A DNA stretch of 24,699 bases from Smittium mucronatum (taxonomy: Eukaryota > Kickxellomycota > Harpellomycetes > Harpellales > Legeriomycetaceae), in contig LSSL01005716.1 of the NCBI GenBank assembly GCA_001953115.1, positions 1 to 24,699 of the forward strand, in the 5' to 3' direction. This document shows, piece after piece, positions 1-9,724 of this stretch; within the stretch, counting starts at the first letter, position 1; every line of letters starts with the position of its first letter. A model generated the notes under the pieces. The model had not been told where the DNA came from, made no database searches, and saw only the letters and a program-made list of their open reading frames with translations. The position numbers and the translations under genes were made by a program.

Positions 1-45
1 CTTACAATTTATAAATCGGTCAGTAAAAAAATCAAATCCGCAAAT

Positions 46-980
46 ATGAGTTTACCTCAAAATTCTAAAAAATCTCTCGAAATTAAATGGATAAATAGTA
101 AAAGCGAGGATATTGAAACCCGAATGAATCAAAATGGGGATATCAGTATAGTAAGTTTAGGAAATGTTAATTTTTATAAAGATGAGATATTAAATTTCAG
201 AGAATCTAATACGCTAGTGGATGACGTGTTTGAATTTTGTGATAAAAAAATGTTTGAACCAAGCCTGAGGTGGAAAAGCCAATAAAAATTGAGAATATAT
301 CTCATGGAACATGGATTTTTAAGCCTACTCCTATCCCAAAAAGTTTAAAAACACAAGCGATTGATATTTTCAAGGATAAAATAGGTTCAGAAGTTCATAA
401 TCCTGAATGTTTTGCGAATTATAACTGATGTTTTGTTATCAAAAAAAAGGTGGAAATAGTTTGAGGTTTATTCTTGATTTTGAGCCTGCGAAAAAGATTA
501 CTATAAAAGATGGAGGGCTTCCTCCTCTGAACAATGAAATTTATGAAAAATTTATGGGAAGATCTAAATATTCTATCTTTGATCTATATTATGGCTACGA
601 TCAGATTCCAATATATGAATAATCCAGGGATATCTTTTCTTTACAGAATCCAATACGTCTTATCAGAATTACTAGATTACCTATAGGTGCAACAAATTCT
701 GTTGCCAAATTTTAAAGAATAATGGTAAAAATTCTATTCAAGTTTATTCCTGAAAAAATTCATATTTTTATATATAATGGGAGAATAAAAGGTCCTAAAG
801 AAAAGGTTTAATCATTTGCAAAACCCGGAGTCAGAAAATTTGTAGCTGAACACATCAATTAATTTTTAGACATATTAACTGGAATAAAGAAGCAAATTTA
901 ACTATATCTGCAAAAAAATCAAAATTTGGGGCTTCACATATCGATATCGTGGGGGTAATGGTGAGATTATGAAGGAAAAA
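46..980 (+). pseudogene. Ty3/Gypsy element A: decayed pol (pre-RT segment and reverse transcriptase)
   Basis: This is a remnant of the Gypsy Pol polyprotein, which copied element RNA into DNA. The frame at 46-282 ends in a segment (DDVFEFCDKKMFE) resembling the region before RT. A shift leads to 285-449, with KPTPIPKSL followed by CFVIKKK. Another shift leads to 447-861, with LRFILDFEPAKKITIKD, GLPPLNNE, SIFDLYYGYDQ, SRD, RITRLPIGATNSVAKF and GVRKFVAEH. A last shift gives TISAKKSKFGASHIDIVG near 895-955. This order matches fungal Gypsy RTs. The catalytic FIDD reads FIYN, and there are at least four in-frame stops and three shifts, so it is dead. The element probably starts upstream of the window. 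The family call is confident; the element boundaries are not known. Confidence 0.85.
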
Positions 981-1362
981 GGCTCTTAAAAAATATATTG
1001 AAAAGGTAATATTTTGGAGCCCCCGACAAAAAAATCACACCCGGTAGTAAAACTTATTTAATAATTAGTAAAAACGCAAAATTATACCCAATAATATATC
1101 TCGAAAAAAAAATCCAGATACAAAAAATTGCTATAATTTGACTCATAGAAATGAAGCTTACGATTAATCTTATTCAAAAGCTCTAGATTTCGTTTAACAT
1201 TGTTATTAAAAGGTATTTTTTTGGTTTATTATTTATTATTTGAATTTAATTTTGCTTTTTAAAAATAAGAATCTTTGATAATTTTATAAAAAACTATAAA
1301 ACCAAAATTTTCGAGCAAGAGATTGAATCAAGAGCAAAATTAAGTGTTTAATTTCTGTAATT

Positions 1363-1492
1363 GTAGCTTTCAGCATTTATGGACTATAGGCAAAAATTTT
1401 ATAAAGGGCTTACACTTAAAAGCTATAACTTTAAGAATACTTGTATATTCATATCAGGAAAACATGCGATTTCGATTTTATACTTTTTATAA
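1363..1492 (+). pseudogene. Ty1/Copia reverse transcriptase fragment
   Basis: This is a short remnant of a Copia-type reverse transcriptase. The frame at 1363-1404 reads SIYGL-stop-AKIL, matching the family's LYGLKQAP motif. A shift then gives 1397-1489 with FYKGLTLKSYNFKN, CIFISG and AISILYFL. This matches the Copia sequence WYKxLxxFLKSxGFxxSxxDxCxFI followed by YVDD, although the YVDD site itself is lost. The Copia RNase H at 2252-2560 lies downstream on the same strand, where it should be, and about 760 decayed bases between them show no clear motif. Identification is by motif order only. Confidence 0.6.
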
Positions 1493-2251
1493 CTATAAAT
1501 TTCTAATTATTTAAGGGGCCTATTATTTATTACCAAGTTCTTTTTTTTTAATTCTCTTAAATTAAAAAAATCAATCAATTTGATTAAATACAAAAATAGT
1601 AAGATTAATAATCCATCTATATCATTAATGGCTAATAATTAAGAATGGATGACTATTTTTATCAAAAAATAGGTTTTATTTGGAAATAAATTGGCTCAAT
1701 AAATAAAGTGACTGGTTTTGTGAAAAATATGGCACTTTTTTTTTCTGGCACTCTTTGGTTAATCGGAAATTTTTTCCCAAAAATTCTAAAGCGCGAAAAT
1801 AAAATTTTTGTCAGACAGAAATTTTAAATATGTAATCAGCAATTTTTATTGATAATTTTTATTATTTAATTTTTTAAAATATATACATAATTTTTATGAA
1901 TGTAATGTCAATAAAGTTTGGCAAATTCCATTTTATATTCTAAACCAAAAAAAATGAAAAGACTCAAATAGGAATACAGATAACTCAGAAAAAAATTACA
2001 AGCTAAAATATTACATAAATATGAAAATTAATCTTTTACCGCATTGTTTTTTTTTATTTTCTTTCTTTGTATAACTACTTTTTTTCTATATTCTTTCATA
2101 ATATCTTATAAGATACAAAAACAAATTAAATAAGATTATTTAATGTGCGATTAAAATCAAAAATTAGCACGAAAACTCATAATCAGGTCTATAGAATATT
2201 TACATATGTATTAAATTACAAAATATATTAATCATCTCTCTTTTTTAAAAA
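1493..2251. other. Decayed AT-rich spacer inside the Copia remnant
   Basis: This stretch should hold the rest of Copia RT and the lead-in to RNase H. I found only poly-A and poly-T runs and very short frames, and no motif I can defend. It is probably Copia sequence mutated beyond recognition. Confidence 0.4.
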
Positions 2252-2560
2252 TTGTTATATACTATTTGTAAATATCTCTGTGCGTGGCAGACAAAACAAA
2301 GCCTAATAGTAATCGAAACCATTATTTGGATTTATTCACTGGTAATATCAGCTGCAGTACCTTTATCTCTAGAAAAACATTATAGAAATAAGCTAAAACT
2401 TTATTTCTTCCCGAAAAATCATATATTACACAGTGCAATTTGATATAAGTCCATTTGTGTTAAATCTATTAGTTTTTTTAAATTAATTGAAATGAGAAAA
2501 TATAGAATAGAAGAGGAAATATTGAAAAAAAGCTATACGAAACCGCTGATTCCTTATTAA
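2252..2560 (+). pseudogene. Ty1/Copia RNase H and C-terminal Pol fragment
   Basis: This is the C-terminal end of a Copia Pol polyprotein, the RNase H that removes the RNA template. An open frame at 2252-2443 carries WQTKQSLIVI, then YSLVISAA and LSLEKHYRNKL. These line up with the Copia motif WxSKKQxxVALSTTEAEYxALxxAxxExxWLxxLL. The TEAE acidic residues are replaced by hydrophobic ones, so the site is dead. Another frame at 2447-2560 reads RKYRIEEEILKKSYTKPL, matching the Copia end (RYHFIRExV through DIxTKPL). Together with the RT piece at 1363-1492 it defines one plus-strand Copia element, apparently lying inside Gypsy element A. Confidence 0.7.
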
Positions 2561-2803
2561 CCTATTGCTTTTTATTTGGAGATTCATTTTAATTAAATAA
2601 CGTTCAAATATTATATACAAAATTATGTTCAAATTATGTTATCAAAAGATACCCTTTTTTACTCAGGAGGAAATTACAAATATTAAAACAAGTAGTAAAG
2701 TTAAAGACTACAATTCAGTAATGGTTAATTTAATTTGATTTTTTTAAAAAAAATTGATTATTAACGCATTTAACTTTTTAAATAGTAGTTAGATTTAGAT
2801 TAT

Positions 2804-2902
2804 TTAGACTTATTGATAGTAAAAAGCCGTGAAGCTTTTATCGATTTAATTAAATTGATAGCTAAAAATGATACCATTATAGAATTTTGTGACTCAGAAT
2901 AA
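2804..2902 (+). pseudogene. Probable Gypsy connection-domain fragment, perhaps element A resumed
   Basis: A 32-codon open frame reads VKSREAFIDLIKLIAKND followed by TIIEFCDSE. This resembles the Gypsy segment between RT and RNase H (QEAFxxLKxxIxxxPxLxxxDxE). In an intact element it would lie a few hundred bases after the RT. Here it is about 1.8 kb after element A's RT, with Copia sequence between, as expected if the Copia element inserted into A. The match is short, and it could belong to another Gypsy copy. Confidence 0.4.
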
Positions 2903-3494
2903 AAAATTAGTTACCTAATTCATATATTAATATAAAAAATAGTGCTAATTAAGTTAAAAAGTATCAAAAAATGTACCTGCCATTGCAATTTTTGGAGAAT
3001 ATAAGCACCAAATACATTTTTATAAAATAATATCACGGAAGAAGTGCAAAAAAATATTCTCTTTTAGTGTCTGTAGAACTTAACTCAACAAAAATATGTT
3101 AATTTGGAACTGTGATGTTCCAGATTACATAAGTTCGGAGTGTAATAAATATTCTAAGATTTTAGGTGGTAAAAATAAAATGGATAGAGGAAGAAGTTTA
3201 AATTAATCAAATAATAACTGAAGGTCGAATAGAAAATATAATAAACATTAAACATATACAAAATATATATAATAATTAAAAAAACGTGTATTTTTTATGA
3301 GAAAAAAATTGGTTTTTATATTAGCTCAGTAAATTTACTAGTCATTTTAGATTTTGTAAGTTCTATTGATTATATATAAAAAAACTAACTTGAGAATTCT
3401 ATTTCCGAATGATAAAAAATTAAAGCATCTCAATCAGTAAAATTTAATAAGAACAAGAAACAGGATTAGAGTTTAGTAACATAAATAAATTGTT
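2903..3494. other. AT-rich stretch, no feature resolved
   Basis: This may hold RNase H or integrase remnants of element A. Short frames such as VPAIAIFGEYKHQIHFYK (around 2965) are suggestive but lack a diagnostic motif. Composition changes abruptly to higher GC near 3495. Confidence 0.3.
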
Positions 3495-3644
3495 AGGGCG
3501 CTCATTTTCTTCCTAGGTGAAGCTACTCCCCCTTATGTTCTGATTGCCTTAGCACGCTTGAGGATTGTTTTAGTCACTTTATAGTTTAGTATTTAGCTTA
3601 GTTAGTTTTTTTCGTTTTTTTGAATACATTTATTTTTATATTTT

Positions 3645-3677
3645 TCGGCTGTGTTTTACCAGTACTCTGTCTGGTCA
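3645..3677 (+). repeat. Degenerate copy of the palindromic motif
   Basis: TCGGCTG, then TTTTACCAGT, a spacer and CTGGTCA resemble the window end (TCGGAAGCTG, CTATACCAGT, TAG, ACTGGTACA) in order and orientation. The match is partial and the similarity could be chance. Confidence 0.3.
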
Positions 3678-3745
3678 TTTTATTAGTATTTTTTTTAGCC
3701 CTTTCGTGGACTGGGATCAATACCCGTTATTATGGTTTCATGGTT

Positions 3746-4246
3746 TAGTTTAAATTGTTTTTTTCGCTTATTGAAGGCAATATCTTAGACAGTGCCGTGA
3801 GTATGGTTATACGCAACCATGAGTTGTTCGATTCCGGTGCTTATCTATGTGTATTTTCCCCGGAGATTGATGCTTGACAAGAGGTGGTGGAAAACAGAGA
3901 TAATGATGCTTCGAAGCCCTTCTCTACTGAATCCCCTGCACTAGGCGATGACTTAGACCTATCTATCAACTTGGCAGGAGAGCCGGTTATGGGAGATCTT
4001 TTATCTTCTTTATTTTTACTTTCATTAGATTCCGGTTTCAACCCCCCGGTAAGGTCCTCTTCTGTTATTCCTACCCTTGTTGTACAAAAAATTAATGTTT
4101 TAATTACATGGAGCAATGAGTTAAGTACGTATAGGCAGAGTAAGGGAGTAATACCTGCCCTAAGATCTCTGTTAGTTGAGGGCGGTAAATGTGCCAGAAA
4201 TGGTGCGCTTAGCGTTTCCTCACCTTTGGCTCTACAACAACAGTTT
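3746..4246 (-). pseudogene. Unidentified broken ORF in a GC-richer island, possibly LINE ORF1-like
   Basis: Read on the minus strand, about 134 codons are open from 4243 to a TAA at 3841-3843, then 31 more in the same frame to 3746. The product begins with an LSAPFLAHLPPSTNRDLRAG stretch. A hydrophilic Ser/Lys/Glu/Pro-rich middle follows (LKPESNESKNKEDKRSP and AKLIDRSKSSPSAGD). After the stop comes APESNNSWLRITILTALS. The shape, a short helical start and a disordered middle, recalls ORF1 or EKA-like proteins of fungal Tad LINEs, but I cannot confirm a family. The plus strand is also open (3749-3874 and 3878-4294), so the coding strand is uncertain. This is the best preserved coding-like sequence in the window, and no flanking gene clarifies its role. 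Confidence 0.35.
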
Positions 4247-4248
4247 CA

Positions 4249-4292
4249 AAGCGATTATTTATACCAGTCTAACTGGTATAGATATTCATCTT
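4249..4292. repeat. Imperfect palindrome, core TATACCAGT-CTA-ACTGGTATA
   Basis: Nine-base perfect arms (4260-4268 and 4272-4280) flank a 3-nt centre. Similarity continues outward: the left flank AAGCGATTATT pairs imperfectly with the reverse complement of the right flank (AAGATGAATATC). The same motif ends the window in inverted orientation. It could be an LTR or transposon terminus, or a hairpin at an element end. It sits exactly where the GC-richer island stops. Confidence 0.7.
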
Positions 4293-4518
4293 ATTAAAAT
4301 ATGAATATTTTACGTTAGATAGCTCTCCGAAAAATATAAAAAGTTGGTTCATAAAATAAATTTATGTGAAAAAGAGCTAGATAATACTGAGAAAATTTTC
4401 AATAAACCTCAGATAAAAAAAAAAAAAAGGCACTTGAAAGTAATATCCAAGAAAAGTAATTAATTATTAAATTTTAGATATAATAATCCGAATTTACCTT
4501 AATTTAGTGTTATAATAA

Positions 4519-4761
4519 AAAAAATGCAACAAAGTATTATTCGATTTAGGTGCTACTAAGTTTTTCATACCAGAAAAACGCTCCAAGAAATCAATTTTCA
4601 ACTTAGAAATAATGGAATCAAAAAAAAACTCTATAACAAGTGATGGACACATTTTTAAAATAAAAAATAAATTCCAAATAGATAATAATATTAAAAAATA
4701 TAATTTAACCACAGCCTTGCATTTTTTTGACTTGGTAAATATTATTATTGGATTCAATTAA
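4519..4761 (+). pseudogene. Gypsy B aspartic protease domain
   Basis: This is the retropepsin-like protease that would cleave the Gag-Pol polyprotein. Eighty codons are open before the TAA at 4759-4761. The active-site segment reads VLFDLGATKFFIP against the family's DSGATxxFI; one TCA-to-TTA change would turn Ser into Leu. About 55 residues later, ALHFFDLVNIIIGFN matches the second conserved block (the FDVILGxDWL type). The length suits the domain. The upstream stop at 4516-4518 and the lack of any gag-like frame leave its start undefined. Confidence 0.8.
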
Positions 4762-5149
4762 TGAGTAATTTATAAACTCATGTCGATAAATCACTTTACT
4801 AAACAGAAAACGTTAAATAAATAATAGAATGCTGAATTTTAATTTGAATTCGAATTAAAAATAAATTATGAAAGCTCAATAGTTTCTATAAATTATTAAC
4901 AAAGCTTATAAAAAGTTAAAAAGACTAAAGATATATTTCCTTTTTACAATTAACAGTTAAAAATGTCAAAATACAAACTAAACCATAAAAATTACGTTTA
5001 AATTTAGTAATGATTCATAAATTTCTATTATTTTTTCATTTAAATTCGTTTTAAAAGGTTTTGGGTTTAAAGATATACCTGACGGGGGATCGAAAATGAG
5101 ATAGATTCAGGAGAAAAGTTTCCAATATAAATATTGGCTTGTATACACA

Positions 5150-5590
5150 ATGATGCTCAGCTAAAAAAATTAAAAGAATCCTTCCCAAAACTAATGGGCA
5201 AAGAATTTACACAGTTTTATTCATGACCATGGGCAAGCCGAGCATTATTGTTCAATTTAGAAAATGGTGGTCCAGAATTTTCATAGATTATAGGGCTGTA
5301 AATTTTATTATACATGTAGATAAATAGCCTTTATCACACATTGACTAGTGTTTCAACAGTATAAGATCATTAAAAAATTTCACCAACCTAGCTCTACAAT
5401 CTGGATATATTAAAAAAAGAGTCCATAATCTATACTCAAAACGGTAAAAAAAAATTTTGAGTTACATATTTCACCTGACACATTTTATCGCTCAATCAAT
5501 AAAGAGCTACAGGAATATTTAGGTGGCTCTTTTATAGTATGTTTTATAGATATTTCTATACTTTCATATATCTATGAGAAGTGTAGTTAA
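5150..5590 (+). pseudogene. Gypsy B reverse transcriptase, frameshifted
   Basis: Three frames together spell a Gypsy RT. First, 5150-5287 reads QLKKLKESFPKLMGKEF, a stop, then PWASRALLFNLENGG, matching the ELKALKEYL to SPVLFVKKKDGG region. Next, 5265-5430 reads RIFIDYRAVN, then PLSHID, SLKNFTNLALQSGYI, matching CVDYRALN to FTKLDLRSxYHQI. Finally, 5456-5590 reads PDTFYRSINKELQEYLG, then FIVCFIDISILSYIYE, matching PATFQRxIN to the YLDDILIYS motif. One of the two catalytic Asp residues after FID is missing, and several stops interrupt the frame, so it is inactive. Confidence 0.88.
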
Positions 5591-5904
5591 AATTTTTGTA
5601 ACTTTTTAAAAAAATTCGCAGAAAATTTCTAATGATGCATCTAAGTGCCCATTTTTGTTACAGGGAACAAAACTCACTAGTCATATCATAAGCATTCAAG
5701 AAATAGTAGCATTTCATGAAAAAATAAATTCAACACACTATGTTATTTTACAGTAAAAACGCACAGATTTTTTATCGTTTATTGGCCTTTGTAAATAATA
5801 CGGAAGTGTATTCATGATTTTTCATCTGTAGCATCTCCCTTATATGTTCAGAAAAAAAGAGAAATGTTTAAAAATTCAAAATCTTCATGGAATACAGAAA
5901 GAAA

Positions 5905-6340
5905 AGACAAACTTTAAATGTGGAATTATTACTAACATCTCATCCCGTACTAAAAGTTTCTGATTCGAAATAAGGTTTTTTATAAAAACTAATATTCAAC
6001 TTACTTATTTGGAGAATTTTTGTGCCAATAAATATCAAATAAAATCAGAATGCCAATCAAATTTGAATCTAGAAGACTGAAGTCCCTAAAAATACTATTA
6101 TACAAAAGAAAGAGAATTTTTAACAACAATATACACCTTTAGTATATGAAATTATTATCTTACAACAAAAACATTAGCGGTGATAACAGATCATAAAAAG
6201 TATTAAAGTTTCTGTAAATATAGAGACACACATGGAAGGATTACTTGGTGGCTATAAAAATTATGGCATTTAATCAAATTCATCGTATATTATCCAGGAA
6301 AAAAATATATTTGTTCAGATTTTCTATCTATTAGATATAG
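5905..6340 (+). pseudogene. Gypsy B connection segment and RNase H
   Basis: The connection begins near 5905 with LLLTSHPVLKVSDSK, the usual LTSxPVLxxxDxxKxF segment before RNase H. The RNase H frames follow from 6052: PIKFESRRLKS, then REREFLTTIYTF, LAVITDHKKY, TWW and FIVYYPGKKYICSDFLSI. These line up with PVAFxSRKLSxxExNY, ELLAIVxAL, FTVLTDHKxL and YxPGKxNxxADALSR. The TDH motif survives, while a stop and several shifts break the frame. It would have degraded the RNA strand during reverse transcription. Confidence 0.85.
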
Positions 6341-6985
6341 TTTGGAGAATACTAACACAACAGTTGTGTATTTAACTTATGTGAGGAGTGTAGTGAAATA
6401 TTAATATCACAAATGATATTTAAAACATTAAAAATTCCAAATCAAAATTCTAATAACATAATTTTAGACTTTGGCATGAAGCTCGATAAAAATTAAGAAG
6501 CTTAAAAAAATGAAATAATGCCCTTAAATAACCCTTTAATAAATGTTCAATAAAACAAAAACAGTATCATAAATAGATACCAAAGAATTGTAAATATTGT
6601 TAAAAAAACAACATTACAGCATGATTCGCATTATAATATCAACTATTGTATGTTGTGAAAATTTGCTGCTGGTCACTAGAATTTAAGAGGGCATAATTTC
6701 ATGCATTAATAAATGTCAGAGCGTCAAAAATAAGGAAATAATAAATGTTCTGTCACACAACTAAACCCAATAAAAACTCAAATAAAGCGTTTAATAGATG
6801 GGTAATTAGTTTCATTAGGAATATAACGACTATATTAAGAGTAAAAAAATGTTTTCAGCCAAAAATAGACCACTTTGCGGAATATGGTGGTCTCCAAAGA
6901 AATTTTCTTTTCTAAAACATAAGCTATAGATTTATTTTTATTTTTATACAGTAGGATATTTTTTTAATTTTGAAACCTGATAGAA

Positions 6986-7220
6986 ATAATAACAGATAGT
7001 GGTTCAAAATTTACTTGAGAAGTTTTAAAGGAGTATACAAAAATAATGAAGATGAAAAAATCTAACCTCGGCCTACCATTCAATTTCAAATGATAAAACT
7101 GAAAGTAAAAGTTGATTAGTAGGAAAAAAATTAATCAAATTAGCATATAACAACAAAAATAGTTGTAATGAATATTTAAACCTTTATATATGGGAAAATA
7201 GGATCAGAAAGTACTCGGTG
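6986..7220 (+). pseudogene. Gypsy B integrase core fragment
   Basis: This is a remnant of the DDE integrase that would insert the cDNA. At 6986, IITDSGSKFT matches the family's ISDRGxQFT, which carries the second catalytic Asp. From about 7071, TSAYHSISNDKTES matches STAYHPQTDGQTER, which carries the catalytic Glu. Near 7132, LIKLAYNNKNSCNEYL and LYIWEN match EFAYNNSxHxSTGxSPFxxxYG. The zinc-finger and first-Asp part expected at about 6600-6950 is not readable. Stops and shifts make it inactive. Confidence 0.85.
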
Positions 7221-8115
7221 ATTAAAACATCGTCCTATTACCTAGTTTATATGATAGATACAAAAATAACGGGAAAATTTTTGAAAATTTTCTTTTAATA
7301 CAGAAAAGGAGCAGAAAAAGGCATAAATTCGATAACCAAAATCTGCTATAAGATTTAAAAAGTGCAGGGAAAAAATGAAAAAATGAAAAATGTCTCCAAA
7401 AATAAAAAATAAAAAAATGCCAAATTTAAAAATAATCAATAGGTAGCTTGGTAAATATAATAAATGAGGCACAGAGGAAACTTGAGCTTAGGTATTTATG
7501 TACATTTAAATTTTTGTTATCATGAAAAATTCTTTACTTATAAATTAGACACGGTCTCGAAAAATCCTCGAAAAATCCTTGTAAATCATAAGATATTACA
7601 AACGACAGTTATGAGAATTAATTAAATTTGTAACCCCAGAAAAATAATTCCAGGTAGGAGATAATTTTGCATAAGCGAATTTTATCTGCAATTAAATTAT
7701 GTTACTATAATCAAAATATGCAAAGCTTGTTGGTAAATTATTATTATTTAATTATTAATTTTATAACCAAACATTATATAAACATTCTAATAGTAAATCC
7801 ATATAGTTTTCGGTGAAAGGCTAATAACGCCAAAGTTAGAATAATTAAATTGGGAAATAGATAACACAGCAAATATTCCTGGCTGAAATTTGTATAAACA
7901 CGAAGAATGTATTTTTCCCACATTGGGTTTTTCATATATTTTTTCGCATTCCATTTTTTTAAATAACATAATACATACACTTACATAAATTAATCGAATT
8001 ATTGCATTTAATAATTCATTAACATCTATTTATAATAATTTTAACTTATTTATGTATTATACATATTTTAAATTCCATCTCATCTTAGAATCAATAATTT
8101 AAAAAAAATATTAAA
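7221..8115. other. AT-rich stretch after element B
   Basis: Up to about 7480 this may be the integrase C-terminal tail of element B, as Lys-rich short frames are seen, but no chromodomain or LTR could be recognised. TCGAAAAATCC is duplicated in tandem at 7557-7578. I see nothing else from 7580 to the start of element D. Confidence 0.4.
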
Positions 8116-8371
8116 TAATAGGATCACTTCAAACTAAAAGATAAAACATGTATATTCGTTAATTTTTTTTTTTATTTTGGAAAGTTTATTGCAGTAACTT
8201 GGTAAAACATTCATGTGAATATTCATAAAAACAATATCGTATTTTAGTAATAGAGTTTCTTCTGGGGATTTTTTTAAAGAAATATGTAAAAAAAATCAAT
8301 ATTTCATTCATTTTTTAATAATGATTGTGTGATTTAAGAATCTGAGCTAAATTAATATCTTTGAAAATAGA
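8116..8371 (+). repeat. Left terminal inverted repeat of element D
   Basis: It pairs with 9725-9980 in inverted orientation at about 90% identity by eye. A run of about 85 identical bases around 8236-8323 includes TTCTTCTGGGGATTTTTTT. Identity fades outside 8116 and inside 8371. Most differences are C/T or G/A. Confidence 0.9.
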
Positions 8372-8479
8372 ACACATCAACTAAAATATTATTTTTTTGG
8401 AAACTTGACAACTATGAATATTTTTATAAGTGTGCCCAAATTATGAAATTTTTACTTTTTCAATTAAGCAAAAAATTAA

Positions 8480-9260
8480 TGTTAGAAAACAATTATGTCC
8501 CATAATTCATACCCGTATTCCAGATTGCATCTAAGAAAAATAGAACATTTTCTATCAAATTTCTACACATTTCAGAGTTTAAGCCTCATTTTTATCTTGA
8601 ACTGCTGTATTAGTTACCATAATAGCTCATTATATTCGTTTCACATCCCTCTAGGGTCTCATTCAAGTAGAACCCTAACGTTGATAAACATCATTTTTTA
8701 TTTTGGATTTAATCACATTCCAAGATTTTTTAATTCGTTTAGCATCGTATAGTAATAGCCTTAATAAGTCAACTCAGCTCCAGAATATGATTAAATAAAA
8801 TTCTTATTTTTCCCGTGATATCTAGCATCATTTAATATGACCTCAATGATTAATCTAGATAATCCATTATATATGACCCTGTCAATAAGTCCACCAACTT
8901 AATATTTACATTTTCTAGCCTTATAACTGACCTTTTTTTTCTAAAATGTAAAATAAAAGATAATTTAAGTCTTCAGATCATGAGGAAATTGAGGAAATTT
9001 GTTTTATTAATATTTAAAACAGTATCAATACCTCTTTTTAATTGCCTTCTAATTCTCCTAATAAATAAATTTCCGTTGCCTTCATCAATAAAAATATAAA
9101 AATTCCCTAAAATTTAATATCATAGTAATTTTTTGAGTTTTATTCTACCCATTTCCTTATTTATCTGGATATTTTCTTGAGTAGGCTCGAGTTGAGTCAC
9201 CTTAAAGTCTAGTGTTTTAATTCCAATATTATACATATTTTTTGTGCAAAAAAATTTTAA
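8480..9260 (-). pseudogene. Dead DDE (Tc1/mariner-type) transposase of element D
   Basis: On the minus strand from 9230 down to about 8975 one frame stays in register across two stops. It reads IGIKTLDFKVTQLEPTQEN, then a stop-rich bridge, then NFYIFIDEGNGNLFIRRI. This matches the Tc1-type block xFIDExGFNLHxRRxxGxSxxG, where the first catalytic Asp and Glu lie. Downstream, near 8845, IIEVILNDARYHGKN resembles the second block (VFIMDNARFHK). Near 8720, SWNVIKSKIKNDV resembles the following F-S-xxK-xxVR segment. The N-terminal helix-turn-helix part is not readable. At least two frameshifts and several stops make it inactive. Confidence 0.7.
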
Positions 9261-9724
9261 ATTTTCTCTGTGAAAATAAATTTATATAATTTTTTTAAGT
9301 TATAAGGGGGATTTTCATCCTATTATTGGTAAGAAAACTCCGAATGATCTTCATTTAATTTTATAAGAACAGCTCAATTTCCATCTATTCTAAATTAATA
9401 CGTTTTCAATGACTTAGCCAGCAATAAAAAGTGAAGAAAGGTATGTTTTATATGGATATAAGAATATTAAATTCTATTAAATCTTAGAAAAAATATACAA
9501 TTGTAGCTCTAAAATAAATAGAAAATTCATTTATATTCTTCTCAAACTGCCATTATATATAATTACTGAATTATAAAATGGTTCAATTTTAATAAAATAT
9601 TAAACTTTTATGATATTGACTATAAATTATCGATTTTCTATATAAATAAGAAATTGAGCATATTTATAAAAACTTCAATTGCTTTCTTTTTTTTTTAAAA
9701 TTAAATATTTTCATTAATTTTTTT

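Larger units (their letters stand above)
3495..4297. mobile_element. GC-richer island, likely a younger inserted element fragment
   Basis: This ~800-bp block has visibly higher GC and complexity than anything within several kb. It begins near GGGCGCTCATTTTCTTCC and ends at the near-palindrome at 4249-4292. A degenerate copy of that palindrome's arm occurs inside it at 3645-3677. The sharp change in composition suggests a later insertion that has had less time to decay. Its class is not established, and no flanking target duplication could be defined. Confidence 0.4.
4519..7220 (+). mobile_element. Ty3/Gypsy element B, decayed pol
   Basis: The plus strand carries, in order, protease (4519-4761), reverse transcriptase (5150-5590), connection and RNase H (5905-6340) and integrase (6986-7220). 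That order, with integrase last, defines the Ty3/Gypsy class. Its RT has FIDYRAVN rather than the LRFILDFEPA of element A, so it is a different lineage. No gag, primer-binding site or LTR pair was found, and only about 240 bases separate the palindrome at 4249-4292 from the protease. The ends quoted are those of recognisable coding sequence, not of the element. Confidence 0.88.

Noticed and set aside
3884..4297. The plus-strand 137-codon frame as an intact gene
   Set aside because: It starts at GTG only because a TGA lies just upstream in the same frame, which itself is open back to 3749. Its last codons run through the palindrome, and the minus-strand reading looks at least as protein-like. 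It is reported only as part of an ambiguous island.
4494..4757. 87-codon minus-strand frame
   Set aside because: It is the antisense shadow of the Gypsy B protease, which has recognisable motifs on the plus strand.
7242..7472. 76-codon minus-strand frame
   Set aside because: It is a Phe/Leu/Ile-rich reading antisense to the end of Gypsy B, produced by A-rich sequence on the plus strand.
8495..8752. 85-codon plus-strand frame inside element D
   Set aside because: It lies antisense to the transposase remnant and its low-complexity product resembles no family.
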